A stretch of 64,000 nt of DNA from positions 1,932,001 to 1,996,000 of the forward strand of contig NZ_JABWRF020000001.1 in assembly GCF_014268805.2 (NCBI RefSeq). Direction: 5' to 3'. The notes under the pieces were generated by a model that saw nothing but the letters and a program-made list of their open reading frames with translations, ran no database searches and was not told the DNA's origin. This document shows, piece after piece, positions 45,605-54,321 of this stretch. This DNA is from Pseudomonas farsensis. GTDB lineage: Bacteria > Pseudomonadota > Gammaproteobacteria > Pseudomonadales > Pseudomonadaceae. Within the stretch, counting starts at the first letter, position 1. Every line of letters starts with the position of its first letter. Position numbers and translations under genes: made by a program.

Positions 45605-47806
45605 GTGAAAAACATGCTCGGCCAGCCACGCGCCCGGTTGATTGCCCTGTGCGGGTTGGTGCTGCTCATACCGCTGGGCGTGCGCGCCCTGCTGGGTTGG
45701 TCCGACCCCTTGGGCTACCTGTCAGACCTCGCCATCGGCAGCCTGCTGGTGATGCTGTTGCAACGCCGCGCCTGGTGGCTGGCATTGCCTGTATTGCTGG
45801 CCTGGGTCGTGCTGTTCGTGGCCTCGGCTGAGCTGGTCAGCGCTGTAGGCCGTCTGCCGAACGAGGCCGACCTGCATTACCTGTTCGACCCGCAGTTCAT
45901 GGAAAACTCAACCGGCGGCGGCCTTTCCCACCCCTGGCTGCCCGCGCTGCTGGCCGTTGGCCTGCTGGCGTGGCTGGCTGGCGCCTGGTATGGCCGCGGT
46001 CAGCACCGCGCCGCGCTGCCGCGCAAAGCCTGGGCGGTGCCTGCAGTGCTGTTGCTGACGCACTGGGGCACGCAACACCTGCTGCCGTCCGATGCCGACC
46101 AATGGCGCCAGTACAACCTGCCGCACCAGTTGCTCAGCGCCGCCACCGGCAGCCTGCAGCAACGTGCCGAGGTGCTGGTCTATGGCCCAACCCCCGTCAC
46201 GCCGCTGCCCACCAGCGGCCTGACCCAGGCCGACCTCAGCGGCCAGCGCCTGTTCAAAGGGCGCGGCAAGGCCCGCAACCTGCTGGTGATCACCGTCGAG
46301 GGCATTCCGGGCGCGTATGTGCGCACAAACCGCCAGGCGCTGGGCAGCCGTTTTGACGAAGACCTGATGCCACGCCTGAGCCAATGGGCCGAGCGCGGCA
46401 TGAACACCCCGGATTACGTGCTGCATACCCACCAGACCATCCGTGGCCTGTACGCCATGCTCTGCGGCGACTACGACAAACTGGCCAACGGCACCCCCAA
46501 AGGCGTCGAGCTGCTCACCCAGCAGGTGCGCAACCAGTCTTGCCTGCCCGCGCAACTGCGTCAGGCCGGGTTCTCCACCCACTACCTGCAAGGCGCCGGG
46601 CTGCGTTTCATGGCCAAGGACCGGATCATGCCGCACATCGGCTTTGCCTCGGTGCATGGCCAGGAGTGGTTCAAGAATGACAACTACCTGGAATTCCCAT
46701 GGGGCAAGGACGACCGCGCCTTCTTCGAGGGGGCCCTGGGCTACGTCGGCAAGTTGCGCAAGCAAAGGCAGCCGTGGATGCTCACCCTGCTTACCGTCGG
46801 CACCCATCAGCCCTATTCGGCACCTGATGACTACCTGGAGCGCTACGACACGCCAAAGCAAGCCGCCGTGGCTTACCTTGACGATTCGCTGGGCGATTTC
46901 CTCGACAAACTCGAACGTCAGGGCGTACTGAAGGACACCTTGGTGGTGATTACCTCGGACGAATCCCACGGCATCGACGGCGTGCGCCTGGCGTCTTCCT
47001 GGGGCTTCAACCTGACCTTGGCGCCCGAGCAGGCGAAGTTACCTACGCTCAAACACGGCACCTACGGCCATATCGACCTGGCGACCTCATTGCTCGACTA
47101 CTTTGCCTTGCCGATCCCGGCAGCCTTGGGCGGGCGTTCGCTGTTCCGCAACTATGACAGCGGCCGCGAAATGATCTCCTTCACCAACGGCGTGCTGCGT
47201 TACCACGACGGCCAGGGCACGTTCACCGAGTGTGATTTCCAGCAGCGCTGCCGGCGTTATGCCAGCGAAGGCTTCATTGCCGACCAGGCGCGCTTCATCG
47301 ACCGGGGCACCAGCACCCTCGGCCCGCAAATCAGCCTACTGGCCAACACCCTGGACCAGTCGCTGCTGCAAACCCCGTTGAACCTGCGCTACCAGTTCGG
47401 AGGGCCATCGCCGATTGCCCTGCAAGAGCACATCCGCGACGACTGGGCCGACAACCTGATTGGCGCGCAGTACCTTGAGATGCCCGAAGGCTCGCGAACC
47501 AAGGTGCGCATCAAGGTGCGCGCGCTCGACCCGCAGCACGAGGCGTATATCCGCCTTAAAGCCAAGGAATTCGAGCAGGACGTGCAGCTAGGCCTGCCCG
47601 AGGAGGTGCTGGTAACGGCCGATCAGCCGATGGAAATGGAGTTCGACTTCGACAACCCTACCGAGCGCAAGGCGTTTTCGTTCCACTTGCTCGGCTATGG
47701 CGGTGGTGAGGTCGAGGTCAGTGACTTCAGTGTCATCACCGCCCTGCCGGGTGAAGAAGAGCCCAGCCAGGAGCCCGACGAGCACCCGCTGGCCCACGCC
47801 GGCTAA
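45605..47806 (+). CDS. LTA synthase-family sulfatase (phosphoglycerol-transferase-like)
   Basis: A 733-residue inner-membrane protein. Four or five N-terminal TM helices (to ~200) are followed by a periplasmic alkaline-phosphatase-fold domain. Metal and nucleophile motifs: VITVEGIPGAY, the Thr in LHTHQTIRGLYAMLCGDY, and VVITSDESHGIDG. The family includes LtaS and MdoB and moves phospho-alcohol groups onto glycans. A further C-terminal ~150-residue domain is of unknown role. The GTG at 45605 has AGGA eight bases upstream. Confidence 0.88.
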   Translation: MKNMLGQPRARLIALCGLVLLIPLGVRALLGWSDPLGYLSDLAIGSLLVMLLQRRAWWLALPVLLAWVVLFVASAELVSAVGRLPNEADLHYLFDPQFMENSTGGGLSHPWLPALLAVGLLAWLAGAWYGRGQHRAALPRKAWAVPAVLLLTHWGTQHLLPSDADQWRQYNLPHQLLSAATGSLQQRAEVLVYGPTPVTPLPTSGLTQADLSGQRLFKGRGKARNLLVITVEGIPGAYVRTNRQALGSRFDEDLMPRLSQWAERGMNTPDYVLHTHQTIRGLYAMLCGDYDKLANGTPKGVELLTQQVRNQSCLPAQLRQAGFSTHYLQGAGLRFMAKDRIMPHIGFASVHGQEWFKNDNYLEFPWGKDDRAFFEGALGYVGKLRKQRQPWMLTLLTVGTHQPYSAPDDYLERYDTPKQAAVAYLDDSLGDFLDKLERQGVLKDTLVVITSDESHGIDGVRLASSWGFNLTLAPEQAKLPTLKHGTYGHIDLATSLLDYFALPIPAALGGRSLFRNYDSGREMISFTNGVLRYHDGQGTFTECDFQQRCRRYASEGFIADQARFIDRGTSTLGPQISLLANTLDQSLLQTPLNLRYQFGGPSPIALQEHIRDDWADNLIGAQYLEMPEGSRTKVRIKVRALDPQHEAYIRLKAKEFEQDVQLGLPEEVLVTADQPMEMEFDFDNPTERKAFSFHLLGYGGGEVEVSDFSVITALPGEEEPSQEPDEHPLAHAG

Positions 47807-47810
47807 AGCC

Positions 47811-48950
47811 TTAGCCAGAGCGGGCTACCCGCCACACCCGCGCCACGTCGGCGGCCCGCGCCTTGAGCAACGGGCCGGCGTCGGCGCAAGCCTGCTCAAG
47901 GGTCATCGGCCCGCTGGCGATGGCAAACGCAGCATCGATGCCGTGGGCATACAGCTGTTCATAGCCGGCGCCCAGCGTGCCGGCCAACACCACCACCGGT
48001 ACCCCGTGCCCCTTGGCCACCCGCGCGACCCCGAATGGGGTCTTGCCGCGCAAGGTCTGGGCGTCGAAGCGGCCTTCGCCGGTGATCACCAGGTCCGCGC
48101 CCTGCACCAGCGTATCCAGGCCGGCAAGCTCAGCCACCACCTCTACCCCCGGGCGGAAGCGTGCGCCCATGAATGCCTTGGCCGCAAAGCCCATGCCGCC
48201 CGCTGCGCCGCTGCCCGGCTCGTCGCGCACATCGCCGCCCAGCCACTGCGCACAGTGGTCGGCAAAATGGCCCAGTGCGCGGTCCAGCTGCTGCACCTGC
48301 TCAGGGTTGGCCCCCTTCTGCGGGCCGAAAATCGCCGAAGCGCCGTTCGGGCCACACAGCGGGTTGTCGACATCTGCCGCCACTTCAACCTGCACCTCGG
48401 CCAGGCGCGGGTCCAGCTCGCTGGCATCGATACGCGCCAACTGCGCCAATGCCAGGCCACCTTCGGCCAGCGGCTCGCCGGCAGCATCCAGCAAGCGCAG
48501 GCCCAGGGCGCGCAGCATGCCGCTGCCGCCGTCGTTGGTGGCGCTGCCGCCAATTGCCAGGACAATGCGCTGGGCGCCAGCGGCCAACGCCGAGGCGATC
48601 AGCTCGCCAGTGCCCCAGGTGCTGGTCCGGCAGGCATCGCGCTGGCCGCTCGGTACCAGCTGGATACCGCTGGCCTGGGCCATTTCGATCACCGCCGTGC
48701 GGCTTTCGGCCAGCCAGCCCCAACTGGCTTCAACGCTGGTCCCCAATGGCCCACGTACACGCTGGCGACGCTGTTCGCCGTGGCTGGCGGCGACGATCGC
48801 CTCCATGGTGCCCTCGCCGCCGTCGGCCATCGGGCACTCCAGCAGTTGCGCCTGCGGCCACACCTGAGCCAGGCCACTGGCGATGGCACGGGCAACGCCT
48901 GCGGCGTCGAGGCTGTCCTTGAACGAGTCTGGGGCGATCACGATTTTCAT
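47811..48950 (-). CDS. glxK: Glycerate kinase
   Basis: A 379-residue cytoplasmic glycerate 2-kinase of the GarK/GlxK family. It has the N-terminus MKIVIAPDSFKDSLDAAGVA, MADGGEGTMEAI, the signature AIGGSATNDGGSGMLRALG, and VITGEGRFDAQTLRGKTPFGVA. It phosphorylates D-glycerate after glyoxylate or tartronate use. The ATG at 48950 is chosen over a longer upstream frame. No glyoxylate genes lie next to it, so it stands alone here. Confidence 0.93.
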   Translation of the reverse strand: MKIVIAPDSFKDSLDAAGVARAIASGLAQVWPQAQLLECPMADGGEGTMEAIVAASHGEQRRQRVRGPLGTSVEASWGWLAESRTAVIEMAQASGIQLVPSGQRDACRTSTWGTGELIASALAAGAQRIVLAIGGSATNDGGSGMLRALGLRLLDAAGEPLAEGGLALAQLARIDASELDPRLAEVQVEVAADVDNPLCGPNGASAIFGPQKGANPEQVQQLDRALGHFADHCAQWLGGDVRDEPGSGAAGGMGFAAKAFMGARFRPGVEVVAELAGLDTLVQGADLVITGEGRFDAQTLRGKTPFGVARVAKGHGVPVVVLAGTLGAGYEQLYAHGIDAAFAIASGPMTLEQACADAGPLLKARAADVARVWRVARSG

Positions 48951-49157
48951 TGGGGGGTTCTCCTGTCTTGTACTGCGCATGCTGACAGTTGCACGGCAAG
49001 CCAGCCTCGGTCGAATGCACAAAAGCGCATGGCGGTTGTTGGGCAGATGCCGCGCCTGGCCCTGCGCTGCTGAATGCACGCAAGGCTTGAACTTGCGACA
49101 GTACTGGGTTATCAAGCCAGCCGCCTCCCTTCACCGCGTAACTACAAGGACGTCCCC

Positions 49158-50840
49158 ATGGGCAACCGCGCCTGGCTGTACCTGCAGACAGACCAAGACG
49201 GCGACACGCAATCATGCGAAATCGCCAGCGCCAACAACAACCTGCCGACCCTCTGGCAGGTGCTGCTGGCTGTAAGCGAAACCACCCAGGCAGACACCCG
49301 CCAGCGGGTCTTCGGCGATGCCGGCAGCGACGGCCTGCGCGCCCCCGCCCACGCAGCGCGGGCGCGGTTGTACGAGCTGGCCGCGTTCTTGATTGGCCGC
49401 GAACGCGCCAAGCAATCGCTGTATTGCCTGCAAATCGAAGGCGCGGCGCTGTGGCTTGAGCAGTTGCTTGAGGCCGAAGATGACGGCGTGGAGTGCTGGT
49501 TAAACGCCAACCTGGACGAGTTGTCCTGGCTCTACAGCGGTGAGCCCGAGCAGTTCATCGCGGCCGTGCGCCAGCAATGCAACGAACGCTGGCAAGCTTT
49601 GCGCGAGCGCATGGCCGCCGACGATGTCGCAGGCGTGCTGGCCTTGTTGAACGTGAACGGCGTGCAGGACGAGGACGGCTGGGCCTGGCAGTTCGGCCTG
49701 AGCGGGCTGGACCACCCTTACTTCGCTGAGACCGATGAGCCGCTACAGGTGCGGTTCGATGAGTTCGAGGCCCAGAGCGCCATCGACAACGCTCACCTTG
49801 GCCACAACCTGTACGCGTTCGATATCGGCGAGCTATGGGGCGTACGCAACGGCCGCGAGCCTGAGGCGGCAGTGCTGGTACCCGCGCAGTACGAAGGCAT
49901 CTGGCCGTTTGAAAACGGTTTGGCGGCGGTCATGAAGGACGACAAGTTCGGCTTTATCGACCTGACCGGCAACCTGGCGCTGAGCCCGTGCTTTGAAAAC
50001 GTAGACGACTTTTCGCCCGCCAACCTCGCCCCTGCCTGCGAAAATGGGCTGTGGGGGTTGATTGACCGCCAGGGTGACTGGGTGGTGGCGCCTGCCTGGG
50101 ATGAAATGAGCTGGAGCGCCGATCTGTACGCCTGGGTCCCCGAGCGCAACGACGGCAAGGGCCTGCTTACGGCCCAAGGGCGCGCGCTGCTGCCCCCTGA
50201 CTATGAGGCGCTTGGCGCGTTTGTCAGTGACATCGACCCGGCCAGGCAATGGAGCGATGCCAGCATGCGTATCGTGACAAGGCGCGAGGACAAGGTCGGC
50301 ATGGTCGACTGCGCGGCCCAGCCACTGATCCCCATGGTTTATACCGGTCTGGGTAAATTGGTCTGGGTACCCAGCGATGACCCCACCGAGCTCGCCCCAG
50401 CGCCCCCAGGCGTGGCCGGCCGCTATGTGCGCACCAGCCTGTGTGTCGAGCATCCCGAATGGTACGAATGGTTCGAGAGTGTCTATGACCTGCACGCCCA
50501 GCGCCAGGTGCTGCCCGACGTGCACGAAGTATTCGGGCTGAAATGGGCCGATATGTACGGCTGGCTGTGCACGATCGCACCCGACGACCCGAGCGAATAC
50601 TGCACCGAGGGCCTGCAAACCGGTATCGCTCACGCCGATGGTAGCTGGCTGCACGAGCCCATCTACGCCTGGATCGCCCAGCCCAAGATGGTGGTGTGGA
50701 GCGCTGAGCCTATCGCCGAGCACTGGAACCGCGATGCAGGAGTGCCTGCGCAACGGGCAGAAGATGGCGCAATGGTGCTGCTGCATGCCGATGGCCGGGT
50801 GGAGCCTGCCCCCCTGCAACACTGGACCTTCCAGGCATAG
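49158..50840 (+). CDS. WG-repeat protein
   Basis: A 560-residue soluble protein. The middle and C-terminal parts hold WG/KWG-type repeats, e.g. FGFIDLTGNLALSPCF and LWGLIDRQGDWVVAPAWDEM, plus AQPLIPMVYTGLG. The N-terminal ~150 residues (MGNRAWLYLQTDQDGDTQ, LNANLDELSWLYSGEPEQF) have a different fold, reminiscent of proteins measuring sub-unit sensors. Function unknown. The ATG at 49158 has AAGGA upstream. It is 80 bp upstream of the YcxB-like gene. Confidence 0.85.
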   Translation: MGNRAWLYLQTDQDGDTQSCEIASANNNLPTLWQVLLAVSETTQADTRQRVFGDAGSDGLRAPAHAARARLYELAAFLIGRERAKQSLYCLQIEGAALWLEQLLEAEDDGVECWLNANLDELSWLYSGEPEQFIAAVRQQCNERWQALRERMAADDVAGVLALLNVNGVQDEDGWAWQFGLSGLDHPYFAETDEPLQVRFDEFEAQSAIDNAHLGHNLYAFDIGELWGVRNGREPEAAVLVPAQYEGIWPFENGLAAVMKDDKFGFIDLTGNLALSPCFENVDDFSPANLAPACENGLWGLIDRQGDWVVAPAWDEMSWSADLYAWVPERNDGKGLLTAQGRALLPPDYEALGAFVSDIDPARQWSDASMRIVTRREDKVGMVDCAAQPLIPMVYTGLGKLVWVPSDDPTELAPAPPGVAGRYVRTSLCVEHPEWYEWFESVYDLHAQRQVLPDVHEVFGLKWADMYGWLCTIAPDDPSEYCTEGLQTGIAHADGSWLHEPIYAWIAQPKMVVWSAEPIAEHWNRDAGVPAQRAEDGAMVLLHADGRVEPAPLQHWTFQA

Positions 50841-50920
50841 CGCGCCAGTTCATGGGCTGGGTAGGCAAAATCCGTTAGAATGCTGCCCCCAGCAAATACG
50901 GACATCGGCTGCCCCGCCCC

Positions 50921-51427
50921 ATGGAACTGCACTTTTGCATCACCCCTGCTCACACCGACGCGCGCCTGGCCGAAAAACTCGCGCAGCAAACCCAGGCCCA
51001 TGACCGGGTAATTGCCGCCGTCGAAGACTGGCAAAACCGTGTGCTCGCGCCGCTGCGCCGGGTGCTGCCAGCGTGGCTGATCGGCACCGGCGCACCGCGC
51101 AAGCCCTTTCAACGCTTGAACCACCGGCTGATCGAGGCGCGCCTGCGGCAGACCCTCAAGGCCGCCGAGGGCCAATACTGCCTGGCATTCGACGAGCAGG
51201 GGTTCAACCTGCGGCGCGGCAACGGTGCACCTGAAGGCCTTGCCTGGGAGCAGATCACCCACCTGCGCGAGAGCGCCGACTTCTACGCCGTGAGCGACGC
51301 CAAACTTGAGCGCAAAAAACTGGCCTACCGCATCCCCCGGCACTCCGAGCTGATGCCGGCAGACGCCTACCAACAAGGGCTGCAGGCATTTATTGCAAAG
51401 TGCCCCGTGGCGCCGCAACCCCACTGA
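50921..51427 (+). CDS. YcxB-like domain protein
   Basis: A 168-residue protein resembling the YcxB family (C-terminal YCLAFDEQGFNLRRG, then LAWEQITHLRESADFYAV). It lacks the usual two N-terminal TM helices; the first ~70 residues are polar or amphipathic (MELHFCITPAHTDARLAEKLA). It ends 16 bp before the ketosynthase gene and may be the first gene of that operon. Its role there is unknown. Confidence 0.78.
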   Translation: MELHFCITPAHTDARLAEKLAQQTQAHDRVIAAVEDWQNRVLAPLRRVLPAWLIGTGAPRKPFQRLNHRLIEARLRQTLKAAEGQYCLAFDEQGFNLRRGNGAPEGLAWEQITHLRESADFYAVSDAKLERKKLAYRIPRHSELMPADAYQQGLQAFIAKCPVAPQPH

Positions 51428-51443
51428 TTGTTCTGGACCCTCC

Positions 51444-52463
51444 ATGCACGCTCCTGCTCCCTCCCCCCGCCCTGCCCGCGCCCTGAGCGTACTTGGCACC
51501 GGCCACAGCCTGCCGGCGCGCATCGTTACCAGCGCCGAACTGGACCCTGTGCTGGGCCTTGCCCCCGGTAGCGTGGCGCGCATCAGCGGCGTCCAGCAAC
51601 GGCATGTGGCGGATGACACCGACACCGCCGCCAGCATGGGCGCGAGCGCAGCGCACCGGGCGCTGCACGCCGCTGGCGTGGGCCTGCACGAGCTGGACCT
51701 GATCGTGTGTGCCAGCGCTACGCAAGACCAAGGCATGCCCTGCAACGCCGCCTTGCTGCAACGCGAGCTGGGCCTTGGTCAATCGGGCATCCCGGCCATG
51801 GACATCAATGCCAGTTGCCTGGGCTTTATCGCAGCGCTGGACACCTTGTCGTGGGCGATTCAGGCAGGGCAATACCGCCGGGTGCTGCTGGTGTGCGCCG
51901 ATATTGCCTCGTGCGGGCTGGACTGGCAGCAGGTCGAGGTCAGCGGCATTTTTGGCGACGGAGCCGCGGCCGCGGTGCTCGGCCCTGGCGATGGCAGCGG
52001 CGCGATCATCGCTTCACGTTTGAAAACCTATGCAGAAGGCGCCGAGCTGTGCCAGATCCCGGCCGGTGGCTCGCGCTTTCACCCGCGCCGCATCAATCAA
52101 CCCTTCACACCGCTGACCAGTTTTGCCATGCAAGGCAAAGGGGTCTTCCGCCTGGCAGCCCGGCACTTGCCGGAGCTGCTCGACGACCTGCTCAAGCAGG
52201 CCGGGCTCACACTTGCCGACATCGACTGGGTCATCCCCCATCAAGCCAGCCAGCAAGCCATGGCCCATGCGGCCAAGCGTTTGAGCCTGCGCCCGGACAA
52301 AGTCGTCGATATCTTTGCCCATCACGGCAATCAGGTGGCCGCCTCGTTGCCCACCGCGCTGGATATCGCCGTGCGCGATGGGCGCATTCGGCGCGGGCAA
52401 AAGCTGATGCTGATCGGCACCGGCGCGGGCCTGTCCCTCGGCGGCATGATCATGGTGTTCTGA
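51444..52463 (+). CDS. KAS III-like ketosynthase, biosynthetic operon
   Basis: A 339-residue thiolase-fold condensing enzyme of the FabH/OleA group. The Cys-His-Asn triad is intact: C125 in DINASCLGF, H266 in VIPHQAS, N296 in FAHHGNQVAAS. It joins an acyl-CoA or acyl-ACP with a malonyl- or acyl-unit to a beta-keto product. It starts a chain of seven overlapping genes. The next start codon overlaps its stop by one base. It is probably not housekeeping FabH, given the context. Confidence 0.92.
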   Translation: MHAPAPSPRPARALSVLGTGHSLPARIVTSAELDPVLGLAPGSVARISGVQQRHVADDTDTAASMGASAAHRALHAAGVGLHELDLIVCASATQDQGMPCNAALLQRELGLGQSGIPAMDINASCLGFIAALDTLSWAIQAGQYRRVLLVCADIASCGLDWQQVEVSGIFGDGAAAAVLGPGDGSGAIIASRLKTYAEGAELCQIPAGGSRFHPRRINQPFTPLTSFAMQGKGVFRLAARHLPELLDDLLKQAGLTLADIDWVIPHQASQQAMAHAAKRLSLRPDKVVDIFAHHGNQVAASLPTALDIAVRDGRIRRGQKLMLIGTGAGLSLGGMIMVF

Positions 52464-53470
52464 TGAAAGTGCTGATCACCGGGGGCACCGGGTTCATCGG
52501 CCGGCATCTGGTCTGGCAGCTTGCCGCGCAGGGCTGCGAGGTGCACTTCAGCGGCCGTAACGCCAAGGCAGCCGCCGAGGTAATGGCCCTGAGCCCTGCC
52601 GCCGTGCGCTGGTTGCCACTTGAGCATGGCAGCGCAACGGCCGCCGCCCGCCTGGCCGAAGCCAGCCAGGGGCTTGACGCCATGGTGCACTGCGCGGCGC
52701 TGTCCTCGCCCTGGGGTTCGCCCGAGGCGTTTCGCCAGGCCAACCTCGATGCCACCGCCGAGGTGATCAATGCTTGTCGCAGCAACGGCATCGCCCGCCT
52801 GGTGCACCTCTCGACCCCGAGCCTGTACTTCGATTTCAGCGACCGCTTGGGCGTGCGTGAAGACCAGCCGCTGCCCACCCCAGTGAACACCTATGCCCGC
52901 ACCAAGGCCCAGGCAGAAACCTTGCTGGCCCAGGCGCAGTTGCCGGCCTGCGTGATCCTGCGCCCCCGCGCGGTGTTCGGCGCCTGGGACGCCACCTTGA
53001 TGCCACGCCTGCTCAGGGTCATGCGCCAGGGCGCTATCCCGCTAATGCGCGGCGGCCAAGCGCAGCTTGACCTGACCTGCGTGGAGAACCTGGTACACGC
53101 AGTGTGGCTTGGGCTGACCCAGCCGCTGCCGCGCCCGCTGTGCGTGTACAACCTCAGTAACGGCACGCCGGTGGCCTTCATCACGCTGCTGCAACAACTG
53201 GCCAGCCAACTGCACTTGCCGCTGCGCACCCGCCGCCTGCCGTGGCGGCTGGTCGATAGCCTCGCACGCCTGCTGGAACTCAAGGCGCGCTTGGGCGATG
53301 GTGCCGAACCCCTGATAACCCGCTATGGCGCAGGCGTGCTGGCCTTCAGCCAGACCTTGGATATCAGTGCCATCCAGCGCGAATTGGGTTACCAGCCGGT
53401 ACTCAGCCAGGCAGACGGCATCCGCCGTTACGCTGAGTGGTGGCACGCACAACAGGCGGCAGGCGCATGA
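52463..53470 (+). CDS. NAD-dependent epimerase/dehydratase (OleD-like reductase)
   Basis: A 335-residue extended SDR. The Rossmann motif GGTGFIG (7-13) and catalytic Tyr/Lys in NTYARTKAQ (Y144, K148), with Ser/Thr at ~117-118 (HLSTPS), are present. It resembles 3-beta-hydroxysteroid dehydrogenase-type enzymes such as OleD, which reduces the beta-keto acid made by OleA. The likely substrate is therefore the ketosynthase product. TGATG start overlap with the previous gene. Confidence 0.88.
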   Translation: MKVLITGGTGFIGRHLVWQLAAQGCEVHFSGRNAKAAAEVMALSPAAVRWLPLEHGSATAAARLAEASQGLDAMVHCAALSSPWGSPEAFRQANLDATAEVINACRSNGIARLVHLSTPSLYFDFSDRLGVREDQPLPTPVNTYARTKAQAETLLAQAQLPACVILRPRAVFGAWDATLMPRLLRVMRQGAIPLMRGGQAQLDLTCVENLVHAVWLGLTQPLPRPLCVYNLSNGTPVAFITLLQQLASQLHLPLRTRRLPWRLVDSLARLLELKARLGDGAEPLITRYGAGVLAFSQTLDISAIQRELGYQPVLSQADGIRRYAEWWHAQQAAGA

Positions 53471-54321
53471 CCCGCAGCGTGCACCTGAACATTCTGCGCG
53501 CCGGCTGGTGCCAGCACCTTGAGTGCATGGCCGACCGTGGCGGGCGCCTGGCGCCGGTGCAGTTCCCTGCGCTGTGCGGCCTGATCCGCCACCCCGACCA
53601 CGGCTGGATTCTGTACGACACCGGCTACGCCGAACATTTCTTCCAGGCCACCCGCCGCCTGCCTGAAAGCCTGTACCGCAGCGCTGTGCCGGTGCATTTG
53701 CCTGCCGCCGAGCAGCTCTCGGCGCAGTTGCAGGCCTTGGGCATCGGCGCGGACGATATCCGCTACGTGATCATTTCGCATTTCCACGCTGACCACATCG
53801 CCGGGCTACGCAACTTCCGGCAGGCCCGCTTCATCGCCCTGCAGGCCGACTACCAGCACCTTGAAAGCCTGCGCGGCAAGCGCTGGCGCGCCACCCTGGG
53901 CGGCCACCTGCCGGCGCTGCTGCCTGATGACTTCGGGGCGCGGCTGCAATTGGCCGATAGTTGCGCCCCCTGCGCATTGCCGGGGTGGATGGCCCCGTTC
54001 GAACACGGCTTGGACCTGTTTGGCGATGCCAGCTTGATTGGCGTGCCGCTGCCAGGGCACAGCGCCGGCCAGTTAGGGTTGTTTGTGCCGGATGCCCAGG
54101 GCCGCCCGGCGTTTCTGGTCGCCGATGCCTGCTGGTCGGCAGCCGCCTGCGTTGCCGGGCGCCTGCCGGCCGCGCCGGCGCTGTGGTTTGCCAGTGCCGA
54201 CCGGCAGCGCTACCAGCGCACCTACCACGGCTTGGGCACGTTGATGGCGCGCGAGCCGGCGCTGGCAGTGCTGCCATCGCACTGCAACCGGTCATGGGAG
54301 GCCTTTGCCAATGAACGTTGA
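53467..54321 (+). CDS. Metallo-beta-lactamase-fold hydrolase
   Basis: A 284-residue MBL-fold protein. The metal motif HFHADH (H105, H107, D109, H110), the later H198 in LPGHSAG, and D220 in VADACW are all in place. The N-terminal ILYDTGYAEHFF pattern resembles quorum-quenching lactonases (AttM/AhlS-like). It may hydrolyse a lactone or thioester intermediate, or serve resistance. The ATGA start overlaps the epimerase stop by 4 bp. Confidence 0.9.
   Translation: MTRSVHLNILRAGWCQHLECMADRGGRLAPVQFPALCGLIRHPDHGWILYDTGYAEHFFQATRRLPESLYRSAVPVHLPAAEQLSAQLQALGIGADDIRYVIISHFHADHIAGLRNFRQARFIALQADYQHLESLRGKRWRATLGGHLPALLPDDFGARLQLADSCAPCALPGWMAPFEHGLDLFGDASLIGVPLPGHSAGQLGLFVPDAQGRPAFLVADACWSAAACVAGRLPAAPALWFASADRQRYQRTYHGLGTLMAREPALAVLPSHCNRSWEAFANER

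Noticed and set aside
51707..52466. Alternative frame inside the ketosynthase gene that joins the epimerase frame
   Set aside because: The frame is open but Arg/Ala/Pro-rich without motifs upstream of 52463. The ketosynthase frame keeps the catalytic triad.
51444..54321. Canonical oleABCD olefin cluster
   Set aside because: OleB and OleC equivalents are missing and the later genes (ATP-grasp, GNAT, Rieske) are not part of ole clusters.
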